From Actinospica sp035712985 (GTDB taxonomy: Bacteria > Actinomycetota > Actinomycetes > Streptomycetales > Catenulisporaceae), in contig DASTAE010000011.1 of the NCBI GenBank assembly GCA_035712985.1, positions 1-64,000 of the forward strand: DNA of 64,000 bases. The letters are read 5' to 3'. This document shows, one piece after another, positions 24,956 to 35,550 of this stretch. The stretch's first letter is position 1. Each line of letters begins with the position of its first letter. Below the pieces are notes generated by a model that saw only the letters and a program-made list of their open reading frames with translations, searched no databases and was not told the origin of the DNA. Made by a program: the position numbers and the translations under genes.

Positions 24956-26164
24956 TCAACGTACGAATAGCTGCACCCGCTCCGTCTGTTCGGTCCCATG
25001 CACAGGAGACGTAGCCGGGACCGGCAGGATTACCGAAATTCTCTCGGCCTGCGGCTGGACCGGAAGGAACAGCCGTCCCCGGTAGGCGCCGCGCGCCGTC
25101 CGGGTTGCCACGACGAACCACGCGACGACCAGCGCGGCGTAGAAGAGTGCTGCGGCGGTGCGGATCGCGTCGGAACCCGTGTGCAGCGCGAGCCCGCTCG
25201 TCCCGGTCACGACCGTCCCGACCGGGAACGTGAACGACCACCAGGTCAGCGAGAACGGCAGGTGCTCGCGCGCCGCCTTCACCGTCACGGCTGTGGCGAT
25301 CGCGGCCCACAGGAGCGCGAAACCCAGCACCGGCAGCCCGTATACGACGCCGAACGCCTGGAACGCGGTCGAGTACGGCTTCGCCATCACCAGGTGCGCG
25401 TTTCCGCCGAGCAGGTTAGCCGCCGTGGTCGACTGGCCGAGCGGTCCGAGCACGATCCACAGCGTCGGCACCATCCGCGACGGGCCGATCTTGTGCAGGG
25501 CGAGCCGGTTCCAGATCAGGGTGATGATCACGATCGAGGGCAGCAGGCTGATGCCGAACATCGCGTAGCAGCACACGAACAGCGTCAGCCGCGTCTGGCC
25601 CGGGGGGACGTAGGGGAGGAGCAGCGCGCCCGTGGACGCGGAGACCATCGGGGGCACGACCGGCATCAGCCAGCCGCCGAATGCGCTCTGCTCCGTGTTC
25701 CGGTGCCTGGTGAAGGCCAGGTAGGGGATGGCGGCCGCGGAGATCAGTCCGGTGGCGGTGCCCGCGATCCACAGGACCCAGTCCACGTCGATGGCCGCGC
25801 GCAGGCCGATCCAGTCGCGCCCGAGCAGGAGCCCGCCCGCGCCGACGGTCAGCATCGCCATCGGCGGCGCGCCGTAGAAGTGGCCCATCACGGCGTCGTT
25901 CGCGTGTCCGCGGGCCGTCGCGCGGTGGTCACGCCAATGCAGCGCCGTCAGCAGGAGCAGCGCCAGCAGCAGGAGCGCGGCCAGCGCCCAGACCGCCGTC
26001 GCCGCGCTGCGCATGCCCGGGAAGTGCTCCGGCAGGCTCGCCGCGGCCACCGCGACGATCCCGGTGCCCATCACCGCCGCGAACCAGTTGGGTGTCAGAT
26101 TCGCCCACACGCTGCGCGGCCGGTCCAGGTCGCGCAGGAAGCCTCGTCGTCCATCGGTGTCCAT
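24956..26164 (-). CDS. TDT/SLAC1-family transporter (tellurite-resistance/dicarboxylate type)
   Basis: 402 aa, ATG 26162-26164. About ten membrane helices starting at NWFAAVMGTGIVAVAAASL (about residues 26-44), with FPVGTVVTGTSGLALHTG near helix 9. The TDT family includes TehA, the malate permease Mae1, sulfite exporter Ssu1 and plant anion channel SLAC1; the substrate here is uncertain (an organic acid or sulfite). It follows a LysR gene on the same strand after 55 bp, and LysR-TDT pairs are common, so that regulator probably controls it. Confidence 0.9.
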   Translation of the reverse strand: MDTDGRRGFLRDLDRPRSVWANLTPNWFAAVMGTGIVAVAAASLPEHFPGMRSAATAVWALAALLLLALLLLTALHWRDHRATARGHANDAVMGHFYGAPPMAMLTVGAGGLLLGRDWIGLRAAIDVDWVLWIAGTATGLISAAAIPYLAFTRHRNTEQSAFGGWLMPVVPPMVSASTGALLLPYVPPGQTRLTLFVCCYAMFGISLLPSIVIITLIWNRLALHKIGPSRMVPTLWIVLGPLGQSTTAANLLGGNAHLVMAKPYSTAFQAFGVVYGLPVLGFALLWAAIATAVTVKAAREHLPFSLTWWSFTFPVGTVVTGTSGLALHTGSDAIRTAAALFYAALVVAWFVVATRTARGAYRGRLFLPVQPQAERISVILPVPATSPVHGTEQTERVQLFVR

Positions 26165-26219
26165 GCCCCCAGGCTCGTTCGACCCGGAGGCCGCCAGTAG
26201 AGGCCGCGGTCTTGGACGG

Positions 26220-27170
26220 TTACAAGCGCCCCTTGTAGGCCCGCGCGCCGAGGTGCGCGAGCAGGTCGCGGGCCGGTCCGGCCGGCGGAACGCGCTCGCC
26301 GACCCACACCGCCTTGAGCGCGCGGCGCAGGTCCACGCCTGCCACCGGCACCGCGCGCAGGCGGCCCGAGCCGAGATCGTCGCGGACTGCCAGGTCGCTC
26401 ATCACCGCGGGTCCGGCGCCCGCGAGCACGGCCTGCCGTACCCCGCCCGCCGTCGAGAACTCGAACAGCGGAGCCGCGAGAGCGGTGTCGGCCCCGAGCG
26501 CCTTCACCAGCGCGATCCGCAGCGCCTCACGCGTGCCCGAGCCCGGCTCCCGGCTGACCAGCGCGGTCGCCGCCAGTTCGCGGGCGTCGACCGGCCGGGT
26601 CCGGCGCGCCAGCGGGTGATCCGGGGTGACGACGAGGGTCAACCGATCCGAGGCCACGGTCCGGCTGCGCAGCGAGCGCGGCACGCTCGGCCCCTCGACG
26701 AACCCGAGATCCGCCTCGCCGCCGCGCACCCGCTCGATCACCGCGTCGCTGTTCGTGGCCGTCAGCACGACGCGCGGCGCGACCTCCCCGCGCTCGCGCG
26801 CCTGCGCCTGCATCGACACCAGCCACCCCGGCAGCAGCTGCTCCGCGATCGTCAGGCTCGCGCTGATCCGCAGCTGCCGGTGCGCGTCCTCCCGCAGCGC
26901 CGCGATCCCCGCCTCCACCTCGGCCGCCGCCTTCAGCAGCCGCTCCGCCCACTCCGCCACGACGACACCGGCCGCCGTCAGCTCGGAACCCCGCGGCCCG
27001 CGCACCACGAGCGAGACCCCCGTCTGCGCTTCGAGAGCGGAGATCCGCGCCGAGATCGCCTGCTGCGTCACCCCCAGCTCCGCCGCCGTGGCGTTGAAGC
27101 TCCCGGTGCGCGCCACCGTCAGCAGAACCTCGAGCGCCGCGAGCTCCGGCATACGGGGTCCCAGGTGCAT
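26220..27170 (-). CDS. LysR family transcriptional regulator
   Basis: 316 aa, ATG 27168-27170; an in-frame ATG 18 bp downstream (MPELAALEVL) is an alternative start. The winged HTH is at about residues 8-66 (GSFNATAAELGVTQQAISARI), then the LysR substrate-binding domain (about 95-300) with TLVVTPDHPLARR. It is upstream of the TDT transporter gene in the same direction and divergent from the iron-transporter gene 16 bp away, so one binding site could affect both. Effector unknown. Confidence 0.93.
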   Translation of the reverse strand: MHLGPRMPELAALEVLLTVARTGSFNATAAELGVTQQAISARISALEAQTGVSLVVRGPRGSELTAAGVVVAEWAERLLKAAAEVEAGIAALREDAHRQLRISASLTIAEQLLPGWLVSMQAQARERGEVAPRVVLTATNSDAVIERVRGGEADLGFVEGPSVPRSLRSRTVASDRLTLVVTPDHPLARRTRPVDARELAATALVSREPGSGTREALRIALVKALGADTALAAPLFEFSTAGGVRQAVLAGAGPAVMSDLAVRDDLGSGRLRAVPVAGVDLRRALKAVWVGERVPPAGPARDLLAHLGARAYKGRL

Positions 27171-27175
27171 GTCTG

Positions 27176-27181
27176 CATACT
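27176..27181 (+). promoter_or_regulatory. -10 element of a probably leaderless transcript
   Basis: CATACT at 27176-27181 is placed so that transcription would begin at or next to the ATG at 27187, six bases beyond it. No ribosome site precedes that ATG. Leaderless messages are frequent in actinomycetes. Confidence 0.4.
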
Positions 27182-27186
27182 AGAGA

Positions 27187-28329
27187 ATGGGGACCATGAG
27201 CAACGGCGGGAAGAACGACTCCGGGCGCGCTGCGCGGTGGCGCGAGCTGCTGGCGAGCGAGCGGGACGCGGAGGCGATGTACCTCAGCCTCGCCGAGAAC
27301 GAGCAGGGCGAGCGCCGGGCGATCTTCGAGGAGCTCGCGTCGATCGAGCGGCGGCACGCCTCGCACTGGGAGACCATGCTGCGCGACGCGGGCGAGCCGG
27401 TGCCGCCACCCGGACGGACCAGTCTGCGCACGCGGCTGATCGGCGTGGCGGCGCGGCGCCTCTCGACGCAGGCCGTGCTGCCGATGATCGAGCGGGCCGA
27501 GCGCGCCGACGCCGGGATGTACGACGCCGATCCCGACGCGGCGCCCGGCATGGCGAGCGACGAGCGCGGCCACGCCCGTGCGCTGACGAAGCTGATCGAG
27601 GGCGGCAAGCCGGACCCGCGCCGGCAGATCGCCAAGCGCGAGGGCTGGCACCGCGGGGACCGCTCCGGCGCCCTGCGCGCGGCGGTGTTCGGGGTCAGCG
27701 ACGGCCTGGTGTCGAACACGGCGCTGGTCATGGGCTTCGCGGGCTCCGGGTCCGCGCGCGCGGCGATCCTGCTCGCCGGCGTCGCGGGCCTGCTGGCCGG
27801 GTCGTTCTCCATGGCGGCCGGCGAGTACGTGTCGATGTCCAGCCAGCGCGAGATGTTCGAGCGCGAGATCTCGCTCGAGGCCCAGGAGCTCGAGGAGAAC
27901 CCCGAGGAGGAGCACGCCGAGCTGGTGCTGCTCTACCGGGCCAAGGGCCTGCCGAAGGCGGAGGCCGAGAAGGTCGCCGACCGGGTCATGGAGGACCGCG
28001 AGGTCGCGCTCGACACGCTGGCCCGCGAGGAGCTGGGCCTGGACCCGGACTCGCTCGGCTCGCCGTGGTCGGCCGCGATCTCCAGCCTGCTGGCCTTCGC
28101 CGCCGGCGCGTTCGTCGTCGTGTTGCCCTACCTGATCGGCGGCGGGACGGCCGCGCTGGTGGCGGCCATCGTCCTGTTCGGCCTCGCGCTCTTCGGCGTC
28201 GGCGCGGGGATCGGGCTGCTCAACGGCCGCTCCGGCTGGCGCTCGGGAGTCCGCCAGGTCATCGTCGGCGGGCTGGCGGCGGCGGTCACCTTCGGCATCG
28301 GGCACCTGATCGGAACCCGCGTGTCTTGA
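27187..28329 (+). CDS. Ferritin-like domain/VIT1-CCC1 iron transporter fusion
   Basis: 380 aa from ATG 27187; ATG 27196 (MSNGG) is the other choice. The N-terminal ~140 residues are a rubrerythrin/ferritin-like helical bundle with carboxylate ligands in ELLASERDAEAMYLSLAENE, FEELASIERRHASHWE and ASDERGHARAL. The C-terminal part (about 158-380) is a CCC1/VIT1 transporter with FGVSDGLVSNTALVMGFAG, GSFSMAAGEYVSMSSQRE and about five helices. Known relatives are the erythrin-vacuolar iron transport family and MbfA, which export Fe(II) or Mn(II). The fusion probably senses or oxidises iron before export (family knowledge). Confidence 0.9.
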   Translation: MGTMSNGGKNDSGRAARWRELLASERDAEAMYLSLAENEQGERRAIFEELASIERRHASHWETMLRDAGEPVPPPGRTSLRTRLIGVAARRLSTQAVLPMIERAERADAGMYDADPDAAPGMASDERGHARALTKLIEGGKPDPRRQIAKREGWHRGDRSGALRAAVFGVSDGLVSNTALVMGFAGSGSARAAILLAGVAGLLAGSFSMAAGEYVSMSSQREMFEREISLEAQELEENPEEEHAELVLLYRAKGLPKAEAEKVADRVMEDREVALDTLAREELGLDPDSLGSPWSAAISSLLAFAAGAFVVVLPYLIGGGTAALVAAIVLFGLALFGVGAGIGLLNGRSGWRSGVRQVIVGGLAAAVTFGIGHLIGTRVS

Positions 28330-28366
28330 GCGGGGCCGCCCCCTGAGGGCGCTCTCCCAGTCCGGC

Positions 28367-29827
28367 CTACTGCGGTCCGGTGCTCTCCGCCATCACGGCC
28401 GTGGACGCGGCGAGCCTGCTCAGCGCCTGCTGGTCGGCGAGGGCGATGGCGAGTTCGCCCGCGGTGTTCGGGTGCATCGGCGCGTTGTCGTGCAGGCCTT
28501 GGACGAAGGGCTGGCCGGTGCACAGCTCGTGGCCGGTGAAATCGGGCTGCACGGCCGTGAAGTCGAAGGTCTTGGCGCCCTCGGCGAGCACCCGGTTGAG
28601 GGTCGCCAGGCGGGAGAGCAGGATCACGGTCTTGGCCGCGGTCATGCCCTCCGACCTCAGGCAGCTCACGTTCGTGCCGAAGGGGGTGAAGTACTCGTTG
28701 ATCAGCACGTGCGGGTGCGCCGGCAGCGCGGCCAGGTCGTGCAGCAGCTGGTAGTAGTCCTGGGTGAACGAGGCGAGGTTCGCCTGGAAGAGCGCGGCGG
28801 TCGCCTGGTCGTCGCACGACGGCCCCATCGCGCACATCGCGGCCATCGCCTCCCACTGCAGGTCGTTCGCGCCGATGCTGACGATGACGACCGAGGCCTG
28901 CGAGGCCTGCTCCAGCCCGCCGAACTGCGGCGCGGCGATGGCCGAGGTGCCGAGGGTCTGCGTGCCGAGGATCCCGTCGGCCACGGTCGCTCCGCTGCAC
29001 GCCAGGTTCAGCACGTTCCAACCGTTGACCGAGGCCAGATCGGCCGCGTACGAGTCGGCGCTGCGGCCGCACGCCGTGTCCAGCGTGCTCGGCTTCTTCA
29101 CGAGCGGATTGCCGAGCCCGGCCGCCGTCGAGTCGCCGAGGACGACGGCCTGCACGCCGGGCAGGCTCGCGCCGACCGGATTCGGCGCGGCGCCGACCGG
29201 GCTGCGGCCGACGAGGTCCTGCAGCGAGTGCACCTGGCGCAGCGTCCCCGGAGCCCCGGCGGCGAACGCGGCGACGAAGCCGACGTTGATCACGAGCGCG
29301 GCCACGGTGCCGAACGCGACGAGCTTGATCGTCGTGCGGTGCGGGAATCGGCGCACACCGGCGGCCGCGAGCAGCAGCACGACGGCGAACGCCCCGGCGA
29401 TCAGCGTCTGCCAGAAGAAGTAGTGCTCCCAGCCGTTGACCAGCGCCGAGCTGAGGTCGCCGGCTCCGTTGTGCTTGCTGGCCGAGATCTGCACGAACTG
29501 CGCCAGCTGGTTGTCGAGCGAGATGTGCGTCAGCGCGAGCTTCGGCCGGATGAGGCCGTCGAACCGCAGGACCGTCGGCATGCTCTGGCCGAACAGGTCG
29601 AGCTCCCCGGGTCCGGACAGCGCGAGGCTCGGTTGCGCGGCGCCGACCTGGATCGTCTGACCGGCCGTGGAGACGGTCTGCGCGGGTGTGACCAGCAGCG
29701 CGAGCCACGCGGACACCGTGGAGATCACCAGCACGGCCACCGCGCCCAGCAAGAGCTTGCGGGCGCGGCGGCGACGACGCTGATCGAGACGAGGTAGGCG
29801 GAAGTGCGGTAGGGGGAGTCGCTTCAC
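28367..29827 (-). CDS. Membrane-anchored SGNH/GDSL hydrolase
   Basis: 486 aa from GTG 29825-29827, with GGAGG 8 bp upstream. An Arg-rich N terminus precedes TM1 (about residues 24-45); two more helices lie at about 140-160 and 165-190. The C-terminal half is an SGNH hydrolase: block I VVLGDSTAAG (nucleophile Ser), block III VSIGANDLQ, and the Asp/His block near the end in DNAPMHPNTAG. Paired Cys (TACGRS, LACSGA, MCAMGPSCDD) suggest disulfides and an extracytoplasmic location. Such enzymes remove acyl groups from lipids or cell-wall glycans. Convergent with the iron transporter gene 37 bp away. Confidence 0.9.
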   Translation of the reverse strand: MKRLPLPHFRLPRLDQRRRRRARKLLLGAVAVLVISTVSAWLALLVTPAQTVSTAGQTIQVGAAQPSLALSGPGELDLFGQSMPTVLRFDGLIRPKLALTHISLDNQLAQFVQISASKHNGAGDLSSALVNGWEHYFFWQTLIAGAFAVVLLLAAAGVRRFPHRTTIKLVAFGTVAALVINVGFVAAFAAGAPGTLRQVHSLQDLVGRSPVGAAPNPVGASLPGVQAVVLGDSTAAGLGNPLVKKPSTLDTACGRSADSYAADLASVNGWNVLNLACSGATVADGILGTQTLGTSAIAAPQFGGLEQASQASVVIVSIGANDLQWEAMAAMCAMGPSCDDQATAALFQANLASFTQDYYQLLHDLAALPAHPHVLINEYFTPFGTNVSCLRSEGMTAAKTVILLSRLATLNRVLAEGAKTFDFTAVQPDFTGHELCTGQPFVQGLHDNAPMHPNTAGELAIALADQQALSRLAASTAVMAESTGPQ

Positions 29828-30061
29828 GCGCTCGCCTCCCGATGACGCAGGGCCCGGAAGTCCGGCAGGGCAGCTCATCATCTCATAGACCGGGAGGAAT
29901 CCGAATAATCGGTCGAAGCCCCGGCGCTCGGCCCGCTGACGGCGCGTCACTCCCGAGGGATTCTGGTCTAGTCCATCCGAACCATGGCTCTGATTCACCG
30001 ACCGGCGCTACGTTGCCTGGTGCGGACCCACCGCATCCCCGTCCACCACCCGGGAGATGAC

Positions 30062-31144
30062 ATGCCCTTGTACGCCTCCGCCCGGAACCGGTTCCGGAAC
30101 GGCGTCGCCGCCCTCGCCGCCGCCACGCTCGCGGCCGGCCTGGGCCTTTCCTCGGCCGGCGCGGCCCAGGCCCTGGACTACGGCTCGCTGCGGCTGGACC
30201 AGGCCGCCTCGGTCGGCATCCACAACACCTACGACAACTCCTCCTACCCCTACCTGGCCGACGCGCTGGACTCCGGCGCCACGCTGATCGAGCTCGACGC
30301 CTGGGTCAACCCGTTCACGCACCAGTGGGATGTGAGCCACTCGAACCCGATCGGCAGCTCCAACAACTGCGACTACGCGCCCACCCCGGCCGATCTGTAC
30401 ACCGGCAAGACCAGCCAGGACCTCGACAGCTGCCTCGGCGACATCGCGACCTGGCTGAGCGTGCACCCGACCGCGAACCCGATCATGATCAAGCTGGAGT
30501 TGAAGGCCGGCTTCGACCAGACGATCGGGATGGGTCCGGCCGAGCTCGACTCGTACATCGACGCGCACATCGGCCAGTACGTGTACCGGCCCGCAGACCT
30601 GCTGACCAAGCCGGACGGGTCGCAGTACCCGAGCCTGGACGCGGCCGCGAAGGCGGGCAACTGGCCGACCCGGCAGCAGCTGCAGGGCAAGGTGATCATC
30701 GAGGCGATCCCGGGCACCTTCGAACAGGCCAACCCCTTCGACCACCTGTGGACCGACACCGAGTACGCGGACTACCTCAGCGGCCTCGAGTCCTCCGGCC
30801 GGATCGGGAACGCGGAGATCTTCCCGAGCGTGCTCGGCGCCCAGACCGGCGACCCGCGCAGCCGCTACCCGGCCGCGATCCAGCCCGATTTCGTGGTCTT
30901 CGACGGGGACGCGGCGACCTACGTCTCGGACGGGAACACCGAGTGGTACAACGCGAACCACTACCTGGTGATCGCGACGGACGCGCAGAACGTGTCCCCG
31001 GCCCTCTCGGACACGGCCCCCTCGCTGTCGGACGCGCAGGCCCGGGTCGCGCAGCTCGCCGCCGACTCGGTCTCGTTCGTCTCGACGGACTGGAGCGCCG
31101 CGCCGGGCGACGGCGTGCTCCCCGAGGTGCTCCCGCGCGGCTGA
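30062..31144 (+). CDS. Secreted Ca2+-dependent phosphoinositide-specific phospholipase C-like protein
   Basis: 360 aa from ATG 30062, after GGGAGATGAC. Signal peptide about residues 1-39 (NGVAALAAATLAAGLGLSSA, ending AAQA). The mature protein has the PLC-like TIM barrel with the first catalytic His in VGIHNTYDN, acidic metal residues in LIELDAW, and the second His near WDVSHSNPIG. It resembles the Ca2+-dependent PI-PLC family (PF16670). Members cleave inositol phospholipids or related compounds. Its location next to the inositol catabolic operon is suggestive: released inositol phosphate could feed that pathway (inference). Ends 39 bp before the convergent GntR gene. Confidence 0.85.
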   Translation: MPLYASARNRFRNGVAALAAATLAAGLGLSSAGAAQALDYGSLRLDQAASVGIHNTYDNSSYPYLADALDSGATLIELDAWVNPFTHQWDVSHSNPIGSSNNCDYAPTPADLYTGKTSQDLDSCLGDIATWLSVHPTANPIMIKLELKAGFDQTIGMGPAELDSYIDAHIGQYVYRPADLLTKPDGSQYPSLDAAAKAGNWPTRQQLQGKVIIEAIPGTFEQANPFDHLWTDTEYADYLSGLESSGRIGNAEIFPSVLGAQTGDPRSRYPAAIQPDFVVFDGDAATYVSDGNTEWYNANHYLVIATDAQNVSPALSDTAPSLSDAQARVAQLAADSVSFVSTDWSAAPGDGVLPEVLPRG

Positions 31145-31183
31145 CGGCCGCTGCCGGCCTCCGCCGCCCCCGACGGGCGCTGA

Positions 31184-31957
31184 CTACTTGTTGACCAGCG
31201 TCGTTTCGAAGGAGTAGAGATCCGGCCGGTAGCAGTGGTGCCCGTACTCGATGGCCCGCCCGTTGTTGCTGAACGCGGTGCGGTCCATCGTGAGTACGGG
31301 CCCACGTGCCTTGATCTCCAGCAGTTTGCTCTCCTCGAGCGTGGCCGAGCGGGCGCCGATCCGCTGCCGGGCCACGCTCATCGTGGTGCCGCGCGAGCGC
31401 AGCAGCTGGTAGAGGCCGCGCGTGCGCAGATCCTCCTCGGAGAGGTCCGTGAACTCGGCCGGCAGGAAGTTCTCCAGGATCGCCAGCGGCACGTCGTCGG
31501 CCGATCGCAGCCGCCTGATGTGCAGGATCGGGGAGCCCGGCGGCACGGAGAGGATCTCGGCGATCCGCTCGTCGGCGCCGATCACCGCGCGGGTCAGCAG
31601 CACCGTCGCCGGCGTCCGGCTGCCCTGCTGCAGGTCGTCGTAGAGGCTGGTCAGCTCGACCTTGCGGGTCAGCGGCCGCTGCACGACCTGGGTGCCGAGC
31701 CCGCGGCGGCGCACCAGCAGGCCCTTGCCGACCAGTTCCTGGATCGCCCGGCGCACGGTCGGCCGGGAGAGCCCGAGCCGGTCCGCGAGCGCGATCTCGT
31801 TCTCAAGACGGGCTCCGGGGCGCAGCGTCCCGTCGCCGATCGCCTGCTCGATCCGGCTGGCCAGCTGGAAGTACAGCGGCACCGGACTGGCCCGGTCGAT
31901 GTCCATGAAGAGCTCCACGGGCAGCTTCGCCTCCGCGTCGGACGCAGCCTCCGGCAC
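31184..31957 (-). CDS. iolR: GntR/HutC-family repressor of the inositol operon
   Basis: 257 aa, ATG 31955-31957. The N-terminal winged helix (about residues 20-90) contains EIALADRLGLSRPTVRRAIQ; the C-terminal UTRA effector domain (about 105-250) contains PLAILENFLP and GRAIEYGHHCYRPDLYSFE. It is divergent from iolC, with operator-like palindromes in the 170-bp gap and a related one before the transaldolase-like gene. The inferred role is a repressor of inositol catabolism released by a pathway intermediate. The symbol is by position and is not proven homology to Bacillus IolR, which belongs to another family. Confidence 0.85.
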   Translation of the reverse strand: MPEAASDAEAKLPVELFMDIDRASPVPLYFQLASRIEQAIGDGTLRPGARLENEIALADRLGLSRPTVRRAIQELVGKGLLVRRRGLGTQVVQRPLTRKVELTSLYDDLQQGSRTPATVLLTRAVIGADERIAEILSVPPGSPILHIRRLRSADDVPLAILENFLPAEFTDLSEEDLRTRGLYQLLRSRGTTMSVARQRIGARSATLEESKLLEIKARGPVLTMDRTAFSNNGRAIEYGHHCYRPDLYSFETTLVNK

Positions 31958-31992
31958 GTCAACCTCCTTCGTCGACAGAACAAGCCTCGGCG

Positions 31993-32088
31993 CTTGTCAC
32001 AAGATTATGACAACCTGACCGGCTTCGGCGCACACCTCTTCTTCGGCCCGGGGTCTTGTAAGTTTGTACTCACAAAGTAGAGTAGAGT
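31993..32088. promoter_or_regulatory. iol operon promoter and operator palindromes
   Basis: TTTGT-ACTC-ACAAA (32063-32076) is a perfect 5-bp-arm palindrome lying between a TTGTAA -35-like element (32056-32061) and a TAGAGT -10-like element (32078-32083), spaced 16 bp. A repressor there would block RNA polymerase. A second palindrome, CTTGT-C-ACAAG (31993-32003), lies nearer the GntR gene and probably serves autoregulation. Both share TTGT/ACAA arms. Confidence 0.6.
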
Positions 32089-32127
32089 CCGAACCACCGC
32101 CCGGCGCGACGAAGGAGTGGCGAAGGC

Positions 32128-33114
32128 ATGACAGCGCAGCCCTCGGGGCCCCCGGCCGGCGCGCCGTACGACCTGATCACGATCGGTCGGATCGGGGTGG
32201 ACATCTACCCCCTGCAGGACGGCGTGCGGCTCGAGGACGCCGAGACCTTCGGCAAGTACCTCGGCGGCAGCGCGACCAACGTGGCGATCGCCGCGGCCCG
32301 GCACGGACTGCGCTCCGCGGTCGTCACCGCGACCGGGGCCGACCCCTTCGGCCGCTTCGCCCGGCGCGAGCTGGTCCGGCTCGGCGTGGACGACCGCTTC
32401 GTGGCGACGGTGCCCGACCTCAAGACCCCGGTCACCTTCTGCGAGATCTTCCCGCCGGACGACTTCCCGCTCTACTTCTACCGGGACCCGCTGGCCCCCG
32501 ACCTGGCGATCACCACCGGCGACCTGGACCTGCCGGCGATCCGGGCGGCCCGGATCTTCTGGGCCACGGTGACCGGGCTGTCCCGGGAGCCGAGCCGCAC
32601 CACGCATCTGACGGCCTGGGACGCGCGCGGCCGGGCGCCGTGGACCATCCTCGACCTCGACTACCGGCCGATGTTCTGGCCCTCGGCCGAGGCGGCGAGC
32701 GCCGAGGTGGAGAAGGCGCTCGCGCTGGTCACCGTCGCCGTCGGCAACCGCGAGGAGTGCCGGGTCGCGGTCGGCGAGACGGATCCCCACCGCGCGGCGG
32801 ACGCGCTGCTGGAGCGCGGCGTGGAGCTCGCGATCGTCAAGCAGGGGCCGCGCGGGGTGCTCGCCAAGACCCGCGAGCGGAGCCTGGAGATCCCGCCGTA
32901 CCACGTCGAGGTGGTCAACGGGCTCGGCGCGGGCGACGGCTTCGGCGGCGCGCTGTGCCACGGCCTGCTCCAGGGCTGGCCGCTGGAGCGCACGCTGCGC
33001 TTCGCGAACGTGGCCGGGGCGGTCGTCGCCACCCGCCGCGAGTGCTCGACCGCCATGCCGACCAGCGCGGAGGTCGAAGAGATCATGAAGGAGCCCGAGC
33101 GTGCACACCCCTGA
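32128..33114 (+). CDS. iolC: 5-dehydro-2-deoxygluconokinase
   Basis: 328 aa, ATG 32128. PfkB/ribokinase-family kinase that phosphorylates 2-deoxy-5-keto-gluconate to the 6-phosphate. Signatures: the N-terminal GG motif (YLGGSATNVAIAAARHG), IVKQGPRGVLAKT and the catalytic NGLGAGDGFGGALCHG (Asp base). First gene of the inositol operon, under the operator region described. It overlaps the next gene by 14 bp, so translation is coupled. Confidence 0.93.
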   Translation: MTAQPSGPPAGAPYDLITIGRIGVDIYPLQDGVRLEDAETFGKYLGGSATNVAIAAARHGLRSAVVTATGADPFGRFARRELVRLGVDDRFVATVPDLKTPVTFCEIFPPDDFPLYFYRDPLAPDLAITTGDLDLPAIRAARIFWATVTGLSREPSRTTHLTAWDARGRAPWTILDLDYRPMFWPSAEAASAEVEKALALVTVAVGNREECRVAVGETDPHRAADALLERGVELAIVKQGPRGVLAKTRERSLEIPPYHVEVVNGLGAGDGFGGALCHGLLQGWPLERTLRFANVAGAVVATRRECSTAMPTSAEVEEIMKEPERAHP

Positions 33115-34021
33115 CCTCGCCGACCGGACCGCGCCGCTGATCGGCGACGACGCGTTCGCCCGGCTGCGCCGGGCCCGGCACAGCGATCCCGACGCGATCC
33201 CCGCCGCGCTGGCCGCGCGCACCCGGCGCCCGCTGGTGCGCGGCGACGGCCGGCTGTTCATCGTGGCGGCCGACCACCCGGCCCGCGGCGCCCTCGGCGT
33301 GCGCCGGGACCCGCTGGCCATGGCCAGCCGCTACGACCTGCTGCGCCGCCTGGCCCTCGCGCTGTCCCGGCCCGGCGTGGACGGCGTGCTCGGCACCCCC
33401 GACGTCATCGAGGACCTGGCGCTGCTCGGCCTGCTGGACGGCAAGATCGCGGTCGGCTCGATGAACCGCGGCGGCCTGCGCGGCGCCGTGTTCGAGCTCG
33501 ACGACCGGTACACCGGCTACGACGTGGAGTCGATGGTCGCCTCGCGCCTGGACGCCGCGAAGCTGCTGGTCCGGATCAGCCTCGAGGACCCGGCCACCGC
33601 CCGGACCCTGGAGTCCACGGCCCGCGCGGTGACGCAGGCCGCGAAGGCCAGGCTGCCGATCATGCTCGAACCCTTCATGAGCGGGTGGGCCGGCGGCCGC
33701 GTCGTCAACGACCTGTCACCCGAGGCGGTGATCACCTCCGTCGCGATCGCCTCCGGGCTCGGCGCCGCCTCCGCGTACAGCTGGATGAAGCTGCCCGTGG
33801 TCAAGGACATGGAGCGCGTGATGGAGGCGACGACGCTGCCCACGCTGCTGCTCGGCGGGGACGGCGACGGCGATCCCGACGAGATGTACAGGGCGTGGGG
33901 CGACGCTCTCGCCCTCCCCGGCGTGCACGGCCTGATCGTCGGCCGCACGCTGCTCTACCCGCAGGACGACGACGTCGCCAAGGCCGTGGACATCGCCGCC
34001 GCCCTGGTCCACGGAAACTGA
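33101..34021 (+). CDS. Cgl0159-type (beta/alpha)8 aldolase of inositol catabolism
   Basis: 306 aa from GTG 33101, overlapping iolC by 14 bp. Resembles the Cgl0159 family of TIM-barrel proteins related to DeoC/FbaB class I aldolases. FIVAADHPARGALG, SMNRGGL, LVRISLEDP, EPFMSGW and the Lys-bearing AYSWMKLPVVKDMERV look like the Schiff-base active site. By position it would cleave 2-deoxy-5-keto-gluconate 6-phosphate to dihydroxyacetone phosphate and malonate semialdehyde, the IolJ step, for which no other candidate exists in the operon (inference). Confidence 0.8.
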   Translation: MHTPDLADRTAPLIGDDAFARLRRARHSDPDAIPAALAARTRRPLVRGDGRLFIVAADHPARGALGVRRDPLAMASRYDLLRRLALALSRPGVDGVLGTPDVIEDLALLGLLDGKIAVGSMNRGGLRGAVFELDDRYTGYDVESMVASRLDAAKLLVRISLEDPATARTLESTARAVTQAAKARLPIMLEPFMSGWAGGRVVNDLSPEAVITSVAIASGLGAASAYSWMKLPVVKDMERVMEATTLPTLLLGGDGDGDPDEMYRAWGDALALPGVHGLIVGRTLLYPQDDDVAKAVDIAAALVHGN

Positions 34022-34033
34022 GAGGAACCACCT

Positions 34034-35539
<1,506 letters not shown>

Positions 35540-35550
35540 GAATCGGGACC

